This document shows positions 15,000 through 24,486 of a DNA stretch of 30,417 nucleotides, in pieces. Location of the stretch: NCBI GenBank assembly GCA_937936675.1, contig CALDDL010000268.1, positions 1-30,417 on the forward strand, read 5' to 3'. The notes beneath the pieces are model-generated. The model worked only from the letters and a program-made list of their open reading frames with translations. It made no database searches and was not told the origin of the DNA. Origin of the DNA: an uncultured bacterium (GTDB lineage Bacteria > Bacteroidota > Ignavibacteria > Ignavibacteriales > Melioribacteraceae). How positions within the stretch are numbered: position 1 is the first letter of the stretch; every line of letters begins with the position of its first letter. Position numbers and translations under genes: made by a program.

Positions 15000-16433
15000 G
15001 TGAAAAAACTATTAATTATATTTTTTTCGGTTCTTCTTTTTTCCCAAGTTTATTCTCAAAAGAAGATATTAACTTTAGAAGATTCGTTGAATGAATATAT
15101 AGACGATTCCTTCTCACGCAGTTCATTAGTGGCATATAATTTTTTCAATCTTACAAAGAATAGATCAATTGCATCAAGGAATGATTCCATTTTAATGCGT
15201 CCCGCTTCTGTCTTAAAATTATTTACCACCACTTCAGTACTATATTTTTCTAACGAAGATAAATTTTTTGAAACGTCTCTATTTCATGATGGTAAAATTA
15301 TCTCATCATCATTAAAAGGAAATGTTTATCTAAAAGGTAGTTTGGACCCGTTCCTATCAATTGCCCAATTGGATTCGTTAGTATTAATGCTCAAACAATC
15401 TGGAATAAAAACTATCAAAGGAAATTTTATTTTTGATCTATCATTAAAAGATACTATTGAATGGGGATCGGGTTGGATGTGGGACGACTCGCCTTATGGA
15501 TATACACCGAAGCTCTCTGCTCTAAATATTGAGAGTAATATCGTATCTATTAATACATATCCCGATTCGAATTTCGGAAAACCAAGAATTACTCTCTATC
15601 CTGATATTCCCTATTTTAATATCTTTAATAAATCAGTTACTTCAAACAAAGACACAAAAACCAGTTTGCAATTCGATCGCTATTTCGCTAAGAACAAAGA
15701 AAATATTGTAATTAAAGGAAACATTTCGATTGCAGATTCATTAGATAAAACTACTATAAGTATAGCTTCTCCTATCAAATATGCCTCTGAATTAATTAAA
15801 TCTTCTTTTAAAAAATATAATATTAGTTTTCATGGAAAGTTTCTTCAGGGGAAAGTAAAAGAGGATGCTTCATCAAAATTATGTTCAATTAAAAATCCAA
15901 TCAATCACACAATTTATAAAACCAATAAAACGAGCAGTAATATTGGGGCTGAAATGCTTCTTCTCAAATTAGCTTCAGCTAAATTGAAAGAGAATATCTC
16001 TTATAAGGACGGACTTAAATTTAATGACAGCCTAGCAGCAATTGTCTCTCCGGGTTTGGTAAATATTTTTGCTGACGCTTCGGGACTATCTTTTTATAAT
16101 ATGCTTTCATCTAAAGCAATCAATGACCTGCTTATATTCGTATATAAAAATAGAGAATTATTTTATTACATCTATAGTTCACTTCCCATTGCGGGAATAG
16201 ATGGTTCTCTTAAAAATAGATTTATTAATACAAACTTGGAAAAAAGATTGCGAGCAAAGACCGGAACTCTTTCAGGAGTTACCTCTCTTGCAGGTTATTT
16301 TTATTCAAAAGAAAATGATCTTATTGCGTTTACTCTTCTTCTAAATAATTACAAAGAATCTGCTTCTCAAGCACGTAACTTCGCAGATAATTTCTGCTTA
16401 TTTTTTTATAATAATTACAAATCGGAAAATTGA
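15000..16433 (+). CDS. dacB: D-alanyl-D-alanine carboxypeptidase/endopeptidase, PBP4 family
   Basis: Periplasmic peptidoglycan-trimming enzyme (penicillin-binding protein 4, peptidase S13). 477 residues. A signal peptide spans residues 1-19 (MKKLLIIFFSVLLFSQVYS), with cleavage near SQ. The three active-site motifs are present: SVLK at 70-73, SSN at 312-314 and KTG at 420-422. DASGLSFYN at 359-367 is also typical. The large insert between motifs one and two is as in PBP4. The start is GTG at 15000, four bases after the previous stop, giving a good signal peptide. It overlaps prmA by one base, so the two are likely coupled although functionally unrelated. Confidence 0.93.
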   Translation: MKKLLIIFFSVLLFSQVYSQKKILTLEDSLNEYIDDSFSRSSLVAYNFFNLTKNRSIASRNDSILMRPASVLKLFTTTSVLYFSNEDKFFETSLFHDGKIISSSLKGNVYLKGSLDPFLSIAQLDSLVLMLKQSGIKTIKGNFIFDLSLKDTIEWGSGWMWDDSPYGYTPKLSALNIESNIVSINTYPDSNFGKPRITLYPDIPYFNIFNKSVTSNKDTKTSLQFDRYFAKNKENIVIKGNISIADSLDKTTISIASPIKYASELIKSSFKKYNISFHGKFLQGKVKEDASSKLCSIKNPINHTIYKTNKTSSNIGAEMLLLKLASAKLKENISYKDGLKFNDSLAAIVSPGLVNIFADASGLSFYNMLSSKAINDLLIFVYKNRELFYYIYSSLPIAGIDGSLKNRFINTNLEKRLRAKTGTLSGVTSLAGYFYSKENDLIAFTLLLNNYKESASQARNFADNFCLFFYNNYKSEN

Positions 16434-17278
16434 TGAAAACCTATAATGAATTTATAATTAGAACAGCTCCAGTAAATAATGAATCAATAAGCGGATTATT
16501 GTGGCAGCTTGATTTGGACGGGATAATTGATAACGATACTTACTTAACTGTTTATACCACAAAATTGGATTCTGTGAATAAGGAAGCCATCGAAGAGATT
16601 TTACAAAAAGCAAAAGATGAAAATATAATCGAGCGTTATGAAATTGAATCTTCCACTCACGAGGATATGAACTGGAATGAAGAATGGGAAAAGAAAATAA
16701 ATGTTATAAGAGTAACCGAAAGATTAGTGATACAACCTTCATTCAAAGAATTTGAACCTAAAGAAGATGATATCGTAATTAAGATTGACCCAAAAATGTC
16801 TTTCGGTACCGGCGAACATCAGACAACTAAATTAGTCTTAGGAAAACTTGAAAAATATATCAAAGGTGGAGAAAAAGTTTTAGACATTGGAAGCGGTACA
16901 GGAGTGCTTGCAATAGCCTCCGTATTATTAGGTGCTAAGTCTGCCATTGCGCTTGATAATGATGAATGGTGCCAACTAAATGGAAATGAAAACGTGGCTC
17001 TCAATCATTTGGAGAATAAAGTAAAAGTTGTACTTGGTGAATTAAAGGATATTGAAGAAAGTGATTTTGATCTCGTGGTTGCTAATATTAACCGCCATAT
17101 ATTGATAGATATATCAAAAGATATTTATGCTAAAACAAAAAAAGCCGGAAAGCTAATACTTTCCGGCTTATTAAAAACAGATGAACTCGATATCACAAAC
17201 TTTTATACACTCGAGGGCTTTCAGTGTATCGATACAATTGCATTGGATGAATGGATTTGCATTGTTTTTGCTAAGTAA
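16433..17278 (+). CDS. prmA: Ribosomal protein L11 methyltransferase
   Basis: SAM-dependent trimethylation of ribosomal protein L11. I use the ATG at 16433, which overlaps the dacB stop as TGATG; a TTG at 16430 would add one residue. 281 residues. The N-terminal L11-recognition part includes WNEEWEKKINVIRV. The substrate loop KIDPKMSFGTGEHQTTKL is diagnostic for PrmA. SAM motif I is VLDIGSGTGVLAIASVLLGA, with LVVANINRHIL and KKAGKLILSGLL following. The codons for KKAGKLILSGLL also form an 11-bp perfect hairpin that would terminate the opposite-strand marR transcript. The gene converges on marR with 3 nt between stops. Confidence 0.96.
   Translation: MKTYNEFIIRTAPVNNESISGLLWQLDLDGIIDNDTYLTVYTTKLDSVNKEAIEEILQKAKDENIIERYEIESSTHEDMNWNEEWEKKINVIRVTERLVIQPSFKEFEPKEDDIVIKIDPKMSFGTGEHQTTKLVLGKLEKYIKGGEKVLDIGSGTGVLAIASVLLGAKSAIALDNDEWCQLNGNENVALNHLENKVKVVLGELKDIEESDFDLVVANINRHILIDISKDIYAKTKKAGKLILSGLLKTDELDITNFYTLEGFQCIDTIALDEWICIVFAK
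17137..17169 (-). terminator. Terminator for marR embedded in the prmA coding sequence
   Basis: Perfect 11-bp stem, AAGCCGGAAAG (17142-17152) and CTTTCCGGCTT (17159-17169), with a 6-nt loop. On the minus strand it is followed by seven T (complement of A 17137-17143) then GTTTT. It lies 113 nt past the marR stop, inside prmA. The plus strand lacks a comparable T tract. Confidence 0.8.
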
Positions 17279-17281
17279 TAC

Positions 17282-17704
17282 TTATAAAAGTTTTGCGAGT
17301 AAACGTACTAGTTCTTCCTGTTCTTGTTCTGTAAGCGAACCTGCAACAGACGACATATTCTCGGTATAAGAAGGAAGAATTGAATCAATTTTTTCTTTAC
17401 CCTTTGCGGTTAATTCTGCAAGGATTACTCTACGATCTTCTTTAGAGTGAATTCTTTGAACAAATTCTTCTTTTTCGAGATTGTCAACAACACAAGTGAT
17501 ATTAGCACCTGTTACCATTAATTCTTCGCTGATCCTTTTTAAGGGAACAGGACCCGATTTTAATAATACATCTAGCACTTGGAATTGAGGAGCGGTTAGC
17601 TTCTGCTCATACATCTGTTTTACTTGAACTTTGCGAACCTTATCATAAGCTTTCGATAGTTTTTCCCAAACATCAAGTGCTAATTTGGATTTTGTTGTAT
17701 CCAT
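17282..17704 (-). CDS. MarR family transcriptional regulator
   Basis: 140 residues, normal for a MarR dimeric winged-helix repressor. Helices around LTAPQFQVLDVLLKSGPVP lead into the DNA-recognition segment KRISEELMVTGANITCVVDN, followed by LEKEEFVQRIHSKEDRRVI, which includes the wing Asp-Arg-Arg, and then LTAKGKEKID. A strong Shine-Dalgarno (GGAGG about 6 nt before the ATG) is unusual for this window and suggests efficient translation. It stands alone, divergent from the menaquinone operon and convergent with prmA. Its ligand is unknown; regulation of itself or of menF is possible because they share the 190-bp upstream region. Termination is probably at the hairpin inside prmA. Confidence 0.93.
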   Translation of the reverse strand: MDTTKSKLALDVWEKLSKAYDKVRKVQVKQMYEQKLTAPQFQVLDVLLKSGPVPLKRISEELMVTGANITCVVDNLEKEEFVQRIHSKEDRRVILAELTAKGKEKIDSILPSYTENMSSVAGSLTEQEQEELVRLLAKLL

Positions 17705-17894
17705 TATACCTCCGTTAGTTAATAAATCAGTTACCTAATTCTATTTATTAAAATAAATCTTTTAAATGGTTAAATCAATATCAATTTATTTAATTATACT
17801 TAATATCTTAACTTAAGTTCCAAGTTTATTCTCGTTGGAATCTTTAGGAATATAAATTAAATTTACTATTTCAATTCATATATAGGTTTCGAAA
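17705..17894. promoter_or_regulatory. Divergent promoter region marR / men operon, with palindromes
   Basis: 190 bp, very AT-rich. It contains a 16-bp inverted repeat ATTTATTAAAATAAAT (17743-17758, 7-bp arms) about 40 nt from the marR start and a perfect 10-bp palindrome AACTTAAGTT (17810-17819) nearer menF. Either could be a MarR operator, but palindromes this AT-rich occur by chance. AGG at 17884-17886 is the likely menF ribosome-binding site. Confidence 0.4.
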
Positions 17895-19235
17895 TTGGAT
17901 TTTCCGAAAAAAATAGAACGAATTTTGATAAACTATCTTAAGATAAATCAATGGGACTTGAAAAGCATTGTAATTCCAATAAATATACCTTTTAAAAAAA
18001 TCTGTATCAACAATTTCAATAACATTAATGAGAAAATTCTTTATTGGGAAAAACCAAATATGGAATTCTCTTTTATTGCTATTTCTTCTTTAATTTCTGC
18101 ATCTTCTCAAAAATATGATCCTTCAAACATACTTCATAATTGGGACGAATTTTCAAGCTTCCCTATTCCATTGGTACTAAAGACAAAAAAATTCCCTGTC
18201 AAGAAAATTAATGGCATTTGGAATCATTTCAGCGAAGAAGATTATATTCCTTATCTTATTATACTCCAATCAGATTCTAAATCATATTTGGTAGCTAATT
18301 TTTTTAATAATAATGATTATGATAAAATCCTCAATTTGCTCAATTTGATTTCAGTCGATAAAAATGAAACCGACAATTTATTTTCAGAAGAAACAAAATC
18401 TGAAAAAGACGACGTAACAAAAGAGGATGATTTTAATGATTGGGAAAATAGTATTAACGCGTATTTAGATCATATTCGCAATGGTGAAGTAAAAAAAATT
18501 GTACTTTCGAAATATATTCATCGAAAAATAGCTAATTATGATATTGATAAAATAACCTCCTCATTATCCAAAAAATATAAGGATTGCTATATTTTTGTTT
18601 TATTTGAAGGAGATTCAATTTTCTTTGGTGCTTCACCCGAAAAATTGTTTAGTTTAAAGGGAAGACTTTTGGAAACAGAAGCCTTAGCGGGGTCTATCGC
18701 AAGAGGTTCTAACAAATTATTGGATGAAAAATTAGCATCGGAACTATTAAAAGATAATAAGAACCTTGCCGAACATAAAAATGTGGTTGATTATATTACC
18801 GAAAATTTAGAAGGATACGTGGATACTATCGAAATTGATATAATGCCAAAAATAAAAAAACTAAATAACATTCAGCACTTATGGACTCCAATTAAAGCTC
18901 ATGTAAAAGATACCATTAGTGTTGATGAATTAATAGATCAACTTTATCCAACTTCTGCAATTTGTGGCTATCCCAAAAAAGAGGCTATTAAAATTATCTC
19001 TAAGACCGAAGAATATGATCGAGGACTTTACTCCGGTTTAATTGGTTGGTATAATCATAAGTCTCAAGCTGATTTCTGTGTCGCAATCAGATCCGGTTTA
19101 TTAAAAGATAATTCTCTTTACGCTTTTGCAGGTTGTGGCATCGTAAGAGGCTCTGATGCAGAATCCGAATATCATGAAACAAAATTAAAACTAAAACCAA
19201 TCTTATCTTTATTCAATTATGAAAATAGCAATTAA
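17895..19235 (+). CDS. menF: Isochorismate synthase
   Basis: Chorismate to isochorismate, the first committed step of menaquinone synthesis. 446 residues. The chorismate-binding domain fills the C-terminal ~260 residues: KKIVLSKYIHRK, FGASPEKLFSLKGR, TEALAGSIARGSN, AEHKNVVDYITENL, IQHLWTPIKAHV, LYPTSAICGYPKKEA, RGLYSGLIGWY and FAGCGIVRGSDAESEYHET. The N-terminal part is divergent, as is usual. The start is probably TTG at 17895, with AGG 8 nt upstream. Its 3' end overlaps menD by 17 nt. Menaquinone context argues against an anthranilate or siderophore role. Confidence 0.95.
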   Translation: MDFPKKIERILINYLKINQWDLKSIVIPINIPFKKICINNFNNINEKILYWEKPNMEFSFIAISSLISASSQKYDPSNILHNWDEFSSFPIPLVLKTKKFPVKKINGIWNHFSEEDYIPYLIILQSDSKSYLVANFFNNNDYDKILNLLNLISVDKNETDNLFSEETKSEKDDVTKEDDFNDWENSINAYLDHIRNGEVKKIVLSKYIHRKIANYDIDKITSSLSKKYKDCYIFVLFEGDSIFFGASPEKLFSLKGRLLETEALAGSIARGSNKLLDEKLASELLKDNKNLAEHKNVVDYITENLEGYVDTIEIDIMPKIKKLNNIQHLWTPIKAHVKDTISVDELIDQLYPTSAICGYPKKEAIKIISKTEEYDRGLYSGLIGWYNHKSQADFCVAIRSGLLKDNSLYAFAGCGIVRGSDAESEYHETKLKLKPILSLFNYENSN

Positions 19236-20970
19236 CAGAAATATTTTTTGGAGTGATTTACTTTTAATAAGGCTTCAAAAATTCGGAATTAGAAATGTAA
19301 CTATTTCTCCCGGTTCAAGAAGTACTTCATTAACCTATTCATTTGCCGCACAAGAGTATTTTAAAAAATATGTCTTTATAGATGAAAGAAGCAGTGGTTT
19401 TTTTGCTTTAGGTATTGCAAAAAAAACGGGGATCCCGACTATTATTGTTACAACCTCGGGCTCTGCCGCAGCAGAATTATATCCTGCGGTAGTGGAGGCT
19501 TACTACCAGCAGACACCATTAATAATTATAACAGCGGATCGACCGCAATCATTGCGCAATCGCGGTATTAATCAAACTATTAATCAGGCATCCCTTTTTA
19601 ATAATCATATTCTCGCTCAATATGATATTCCTACACCCGAACTTAATTTCAATTCTATCGGTGAATTTATCGGTGCAATAGACGATATTTTAATGAAAGG
19701 TTTCATATACGCAAAAGGTCCCGTACACCTTAATTTGCAGTACGATAAACCGTTTGAACCTGATTCTACGACTGATCGAGTTGCACCCGAATTTTTAGAT
19801 AAAGCATTTGGCATTGCTCTTAAAGACTTTTCTACATCGGAATCTAAAAAAATAATAATTGATTCTGAGATATTGAAAAAAATAAATGGTTCTTCCTCCG
19901 GACTAATTATTGTAAGCGGAGAGAAGAATCAAAAAGAATTTTCTTCTTCTATCAAAAAGCTCAATTCAAAATTAAAATTCCCAATCTATTTTGATGGAAG
20001 CTCATCATCTAGAATTAATAATAACGACCCCTATGCACTAAATAACTTTACGGGTTTTGTTAAATCAAATCAATTTGTTTTGCAAAATGATCCTGAGATC
20101 ATTATTCTTGTAGGTAAATCTCCCACATCCGCATCTGTATTGGATTTTCTGAATCATTCAAAAGCATATAAGCTGAGTGTTTCGAATCATATCGATAAGG
20201 TTGATCCCACCGGGAATTTTGATACAACTCTATCAATAAATGAAACAGACTTTTGCATTTCTGTCTTACCAAAAATTAAAATAAAAAAATCATCTCTCTA
20301 TACAAAAAATTTGCTAAAACTCGATTCCACTATTGATACTGCTAAGAAAGAATTTTTTAAAAATGTAAATTTTGGATTTGAGGCAAAAGTAATCCTAGAT
20401 GCATTAAATTTTATTCCTGTAAAAAGTAACTTATTCATTTCTTCGAGTATGCCCATTAGAGATTTAGATTTCTTCGCATCCAATATGGAGAAACAGATAA
20501 ACCTTTATTGCAACCGTGGAGCAAGCGGAATCGATGGAATTATTTCTACAGCACTCGGCATTGCATCCCAATCAACAAATAATTTTTTAATTACGGGAGA
20601 CTTAGGATATTTCTATGATGTTTCATCTATACAATCTGCCGTTAAATATAATATCCCTCTTACAGTAATATTAATAAATAATAATGGCGGCGGAATATTT
20701 GAATCTCTTCCCATTTCAAAATATAGAAAATTCTTCGATGACTTTTTTATTACTCCGCATAATCTTAATTTGGGAAAAATCACAAAGAGTTTCGGCGGTA
20801 ATTATTTCAGAATTAATAGCTCACGCGAACTAAAAAGAAGACTTTCTTTAAAACAGGCAGGATTTACTCTTTTGGAGATCAAAACTAATTCTTTTGAATC
20901 AAAGCAGATTCGCGATGAATATTGGAAAAATGTAATTTTATTAACCGACAAGTTCATAAATGAAAATTGA
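19219..20970 (+). CDS. menD: 2-succinyl-5-enolpyruvyl-6-hydroxy-3-cyclohexene-1-carboxylate synthase
   Basis: Thiamine-diphosphate enzyme that joins isochorismate and 2-oxoglutarate to SEPHCHC. 583 residues, typical. N-terminal domain: NVTISPGSRSTSLTYSFA, FIDERSSGFFALGIAKKTG, VTTSGSAAAELYPAVVEAYY, ITADRPQSLRNRGINQTINQ. The C-terminal ThDP/Mg domain has NRGASGIDGIISTALGIA, GDLGYFYDVSSI and ILINNNGGGIFESLP. All key segments are intact. It overlaps menF by 17 nt and menH by 11 nt, so it depends on coupled translation. Confidence 0.97.
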   Translation: MKIAINRNIFWSDLLLIRLQKFGIRNVTISPGSRSTSLTYSFAAQEYFKKYVFIDERSSGFFALGIAKKTGIPTIIVTTSGSAAAELYPAVVEAYYQQTPLIIITADRPQSLRNRGINQTINQASLFNNHILAQYDIPTPELNFNSIGEFIGAIDDILMKGFIYAKGPVHLNLQYDKPFEPDSTTDRVAPEFLDKAFGIALKDFSTSESKKIIIDSEILKKINGSSSGLIIVSGEKNQKEFSSSIKKLNSKLKFPIYFDGSSSSRINNNDPYALNNFTGFVKSNQFVLQNDPEIIILVGKSPTSASVLDFLNHSKAYKLSVSNHIDKVDPTGNFDTTLSINETDFCISVLPKIKIKKSSLYTKNLLKLDSTIDTAKKEFFKNVNFGFEAKVILDALNFIPVKSNLFISSSMPIRDLDFFASNMEKQINLYCNRGASGIDGIISTALGIASQSTNNFLITGDLGYFYDVSSIQSAVKYNIPLTVILINNNGGGIFESLPISKYRKFFDDFFITPHNLNLGKITKSFGGNYFRINSSRELKRRLSLKQAGFTLLEIKTNSFESKQIRDEYWKNVILLTDKFINEN

Positions 20971-21784
20971 TTTTGAAGGAATAAAATTAAACTTAATCTT
21001 CGAGTCCGAAGAGATTGATCATTCAAAAAAAACTATTATTTTTTTCCATGGATTTGGAGGAAGTGCAAATGATTGGGAATTTATTTTTCCTTTACTTCCC
21101 GAAAATTTCCAGGTAATATCTGTTGATTTAATTGGTCATGGTAAAAGCGATTCTCCCACGAATATTCACTTCTATTACTCAGAATCTATTATTAATCAAA
21201 TCCGGGAAGTGATAAAATCTCTTAATGTTATTACTCCTATTCTCTGCGGTTATTCAATGGGTGGAAGAATTGCACTCGGTTATGCAATTCAATATCCTAA
21301 TGAAATTTCCGCATTAATATTAGAAAGTAGTTCTCCGGGAATCATCGATAAAAAAGAGAGAGAAAATAGGACTCTTTCAGATTCTCGCCTTGCAGAACGA
21401 TTAGAAACTATCGGAATTGAGAAATTTTTTGATGAATGGTATGAACAACCGTTATTTAATTCACTCCGGAAGGATACTCATCGGTTTGAAAAATTATTAA
21501 ATAGCAAATTGGAGGGAAATATTATAGGTATAAAAAATTCTCTTAAATATTATTCTCAAGGATTAATGCCTTCTTATTGGGATCAATTAAATAAAATTGC
21601 TGTTCCTTTATTATTAATTAGCGGCTCCCTTGACCAAAAATATTGTAACATAAATAAAAAAATAAAATCTATTATTCAATCTTCAAGTTGGGAAATAATA
21701 AATGATGCGGGACATAATACACATTTAGAAAAGCCCGATGAATTTATTAAATTAGTGAATAAATTTTTGAAAGGATTAAGTTAG
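20960..21784 (+). CDS. menH: SHCHC synthase, alpha/beta-hydrolase
   Basis: Eliminates pyruvate from SEPHCHC to give SHCHC. 274 residues, alpha/beta-hydrolase fold: oxyanion region FFHGFGGSANDWE, GHGKSDSP, nucleophile elbow CGYSMGGR with Ser99, acid residue in LISGSLDQKY and catalytic His in DAGHNTHLEKP. By sequence alone this could be any small hydrolase, but the position directly between menD and menB, overlapping menD by 11 nt, makes MenH the natural call. It is followed 3 nt later by menB. Confidence 0.9.
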   Translation: MKIDFEGIKLNLIFESEEIDHSKKTIIFFHGFGGSANDWEFIFPLLPENFQVISVDLIGHGKSDSPTNIHFYYSESIINQIREVIKSLNVITPILCGYSMGGRIALGYAIQYPNEISALILESSSPGIIDKKERENRTLSDSRLAERLETIGIEKFFDEWYEQPLFNSLRKDTHRFEKLLNSKLEGNIIGIKNSLKYYSQGLMPSYWDQLNKIAVPLLLISGSLDQKYCNINKKIKSIIQSSSWEIINDAGHNTHLEKPDEFIKLVNKFLKGLS

Positions 21785-21787
21785 ATT

Positions 21788-22621
21788 ATGAAATATAAGT
21801 GGAAAAAAGCAAAGAAATATAAAGATATCGTCTATGAAAAAATGGATGGTATTGCAAAGATTACTATTAATCGACCGGAGAAGCGAAATGCTTTTAGACC
21901 AGAAACGGTATTAGAACTTTATGCGGCATTTGATGACGCAAAAGAAGATACATCAATTGGCGTTATACTTCTTACTGGTGCAGGTCCAGCTAAAGATGGT
22001 AAATATGCTTTCTGTTCCGGTGGAGACCAATCAATCAGAGGCAATAAAGGTTATATTGGAGGAGATGGCGTACCTCGTCTTAATATTCTAGATGTCCAAA
22101 AACAGATTAGAAGCATTCCTAAACCCGTTATTGCGCTCGTTGCCGGTTATGCAATAGGAGGAGGTCATGTCTTACATGTTGTTTGCGATTTAACTATCGC
22201 AGCAGATAACGCAATTTTCGGGCAGACAGGTCCTAAAGTTGGAAGTTTCGATGGCGGCTTCGGTTCGAGTTATTTGGCGCGTATCGTTGGACAAAAGAAA
22301 GCTCGAGAAATTTGGTATCTATGCCATCAATACAATGCTCAAGAGGCTTTGGATATGGGATTAGTAAATAAAGTTGTACCGGTCGATCAGCTTGAAGATA
22401 TTGGCGTTCAATGGGCGTATGAAATTTTGGAAAAAAGTCCTCTTTCTCTTCGCTTACTTAAATCGGCATTCAATGCTGAATTAGACGGACAAGCGGGCAT
22501 TCAGGAATTAGCCGGTAACGCTACTCTTCTCTACTATATGAGTGAAGAAGCTCAAGAAGGAAAGAACGCTTATAATGAAAAGAGAAAACCAAATTTCAAA
22601 AAATTTCCGCGCGTGCCTTAG
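21788..22621 (+). CDS. menB: 1,4-dihydroxy-2-naphthoyl-CoA synthase
   Basis: Crotonase-fold enzyme that closes the second ring on o-succinylbenzoyl-CoA. 277 residues. Signatures: ITINRPEKRNAFRPETVLEL, YAFCSGGDQSIRG, VIALVAGYAIGGGHVLHVVC, FGQTGPKVGSFDGGFGSSYL, and ARIVGQKKAREIWYLCHQYN. The GQTG segment and general layout match the bicarbonate-dependent (type I) form. The C-terminal NEKRKPNFKKFPRVP is typical of MenB and separates it from generic enoyl-CoA hydratases. Confidence 0.97.
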   Translation: MKYKWKKAKKYKDIVYEKMDGIAKITINRPEKRNAFRPETVLELYAAFDDAKEDTSIGVILLTGAGPAKDGKYAFCSGGDQSIRGNKGYIGGDGVPRLNILDVQKQIRSIPKPVIALVAGYAIGGGHVLHVVCDLTIAADNAIFGQTGPKVGSFDGGFGSSYLARIVGQKKAREIWYLCHQYNAQEALDMGLVNKVVPVDQLEDIGVQWAYEILEKSPLSLRLLKSAFNAELDGQAGIQELAGNATLLYYMSEEAQEGKNAYNEKRKPNFKKFPRVP

Positions 22622-22624
22622 CAA

Positions 22625-23506
22625 ATGCTTAAAGAAAAAATAAATAGCTGGATTATTGCAAGCAGACCAAAAACTCTCCCTGCAGCTATCGTACCCGTAC
22701 TTATAGGTACATCCATTGCCTTCTCCGAAGGTAAAGAGAATTGGTTAGCTGCATTTGTCGCGCTTCTTTGCAGCTTATTAATTCAGATAGGGACTAATGT
22801 AGTTAATGATCTTTATGATTTTTTATCGGGTAAAGATACTCATCAAAGAACGGGACCTCAAAGAGCTGCCGCCTCGGGTTTATTAACTATTCCGGAGATG
22901 AAGTTCGGTATTGCTATAATTTTCATTGCTACTTTTTTGCTCGGTCTTTATTTAGTATATCTTGGTGGAATTTTTATTCTTATCATTGGGATATTATCTA
23001 TTATTGCGGGCATCGCCTATACGGCAGGACCATATCCCTTGGCTTATAATGGATTAGGCGATCTATTCGTTTTTATTTTTTTCGGGTTCGTGGGTACGGT
23101 GGGGACTTATTATACTCAAGCACTCATACTCTCGCCAATAGCTATTTGGGCTTCAATACCGGTAGGTGCTCTAATTACTAATATTCTTGTAATTAATAAT
23201 TTTAGAGATCGTCTCGAAGATTCTCAAAACGGTAAGCGCACTTTAGCAGTGAAATTCGGTGATCGTTTTTCTCAATGGCAGTATATTTCACTTCTCTTGG
23301 TTTCATATTTTTCTATTGTAATTATATATTTCCGTTACCAAAAAAGTATATTCGTACTCATTCCCTTATTAACAATACCCGCAGCGATAAAATTAATTAA
23401 AATGCTCTATACTTATAAAGGTGCGGAATTAAATAAGACTCTCGAGCTTACAGCTAAATTTTCTGCTCTCTTTGGTTTCTTATTTTCGATTGGCTTATTG
23501 GTATGA
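22625..23506 (+). CDS. menA: 1,4-dihydroxy-2-naphthoate polyprenyltransferase
   Basis: Integral inner-membrane UbiA-family enzyme that adds the polyprenyl tail to DHNA, releasing CO2. 293 residues with about eight or nine hydrophobic segments. The first prenyl-diphosphate/Mg motif is NVVNDLYDFLSGKDT and the second is INNFRDRLEDSQNGKRTLAV. The N-terminus WIIASRPKTLPAAIVPVLIG is the usual MenA opening. It starts 3 nt after menB and overlaps menC by 4 nt. The ATG has no clear Shine-Dalgarno, consistent with coupling. Confidence 0.95.
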   Translation: MLKEKINSWIIASRPKTLPAAIVPVLIGTSIAFSEGKENWLAAFVALLCSLLIQIGTNVVNDLYDFLSGKDTHQRTGPQRAAASGLLTIPEMKFGIAIIFIATFLLGLYLVYLGGIFILIIGILSIIAGIAYTAGPYPLAYNGLGDLFVFIFFGFVGTVGTYYTQALILSPIAIWASIPVGALITNILVINNFRDRLEDSQNGKRTLAVKFGDRFSQWQYISLLLVSYFSIVIIYFRYQKSIFVLIPLLTIPAAIKLIKMLYTYKGAELNKTLELTAKFSALFGFLFSIGLLV

Positions 23507-24486
23507 GCTTACGATTAATAAAGTATAGCCCTTATACTATTCTATTTAATCAAAATTTTTCTTCATCAAATCATACATACTCTAAGCGTGAAATCTATTT
23601 GATGAAATTTATTGACGAAACCGGAATTGAATTTATATCCGAAGCTGCTCCCCTTTATCCATTTTCTAAAGAAACAAAATCGGATATCATCAATTCACTA
23701 AGTAAGTTATTAAACGCAGTCATTAATTTAGATACAATTGCGAATGACCTGTATAGTCTGCCTCCAAGCATCAAATATGGAATTGAACAAGCATTCTTAT
23801 ATAAATCAATACAAGATTGCAATCCCTTAATCATTTTCAATTACCCAGAAACTATCTTCGTCAATTCTCTTTTTTCTTTGAACCAAAAATTTTCTGACGA
23901 TATTTTCCCAACGGTTAAAATCAAAATTGGAAATAATTTTTCAAATGAATTGGAAATAATTAAGAATATCCCGAGCGAAGTAAAAATAAGATTAGACGTA
24001 AATGGTCTTTGGGATTTAGAAACTGCAAAGAAAAATTTAGAAATTTTATCGCAAATAAAAAATATTGAGTACATAGAGGACCCATGTAGAACACTCGAAG
24101 ACAATATTGAACTAGGCGCAGAAAAACTTGTAAAAATTGCTATTGATTATGATTGCCGAAACAATGACAATCTTAAAATGTTGGAGCAAATAGACGAGAT
24201 CGATTTCTTGATTTTGAAACCTGCCCTCTCCGGTTCTCTTTTTGAACTTGCTGATATAATAACAAAAAACCGAAAGAAAATAATTATTACATCAGCTTTT
24301 GAAAGCTATCTTACGCGCCATTCATTGATTCTCTTAGCTTCTCTCCTCGATCATAATTATGCACATGGACTCTCAACTGGGACATTTATAAAAAATGATA
24401 TTAGTGAAGAATTGTATTTAATAAGAAATGGAGAAATAAAGATCGATTCATTGAAATATCCGAATAATTTATTGATTAATGTATAA
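23503..24486 (+). CDS. menC: o-Succinylbenzoate synthase
   Basis: Enolase-superfamily dehydratase converting SHCHC to o-succinylbenzoate. 327 residues, at the short end of the normal range. The barrel carries KIKIG (KxK catalytic pair), RLDVNGLW (metal Asp), IEYIEDPC (metal Glu), KIAIDYD (metal Asp) and DFLILKPALSG (second catalytic Lys). The N-terminal capping domain is divergent, normal for MenC. Overlap is 4 nt with menA (ATGA) and 1 nt with menE. Confidence 0.93.
   Translation: MSLRLIKYSPYTILFNQNFSSSNHTYSKREIYLMKFIDETGIEFISEAAPLYPFSKETKSDIINSLSKLLNAVINLDTIANDLYSLPPSIKYGIEQAFLYKSIQDCNPLIIFNYPETIFVNSLFSLNQKFSDDIFPTVKIKIGNNFSNELEIIKNIPSEVKIRLDVNGLWDLETAKKNLEILSQIKNIEYIEDPCRTLEDNIELGAEKLVKIAIDYDCRNNDNLKMLEQIDEIDFLILKPALSGSLFELADIITKNRKKIIITSAFESYLTRHSLILLASLLDHNYAHGLSTGTFIKNDISEELYLIRNGEIKIDSLKYPNNLLINV

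Noticed and set aside
20550..20565. GCACTC-containing sequence as a CIRCE half-site
   Set aside because: It lies inside menD and has no GAGTGC partner at the required spacing.
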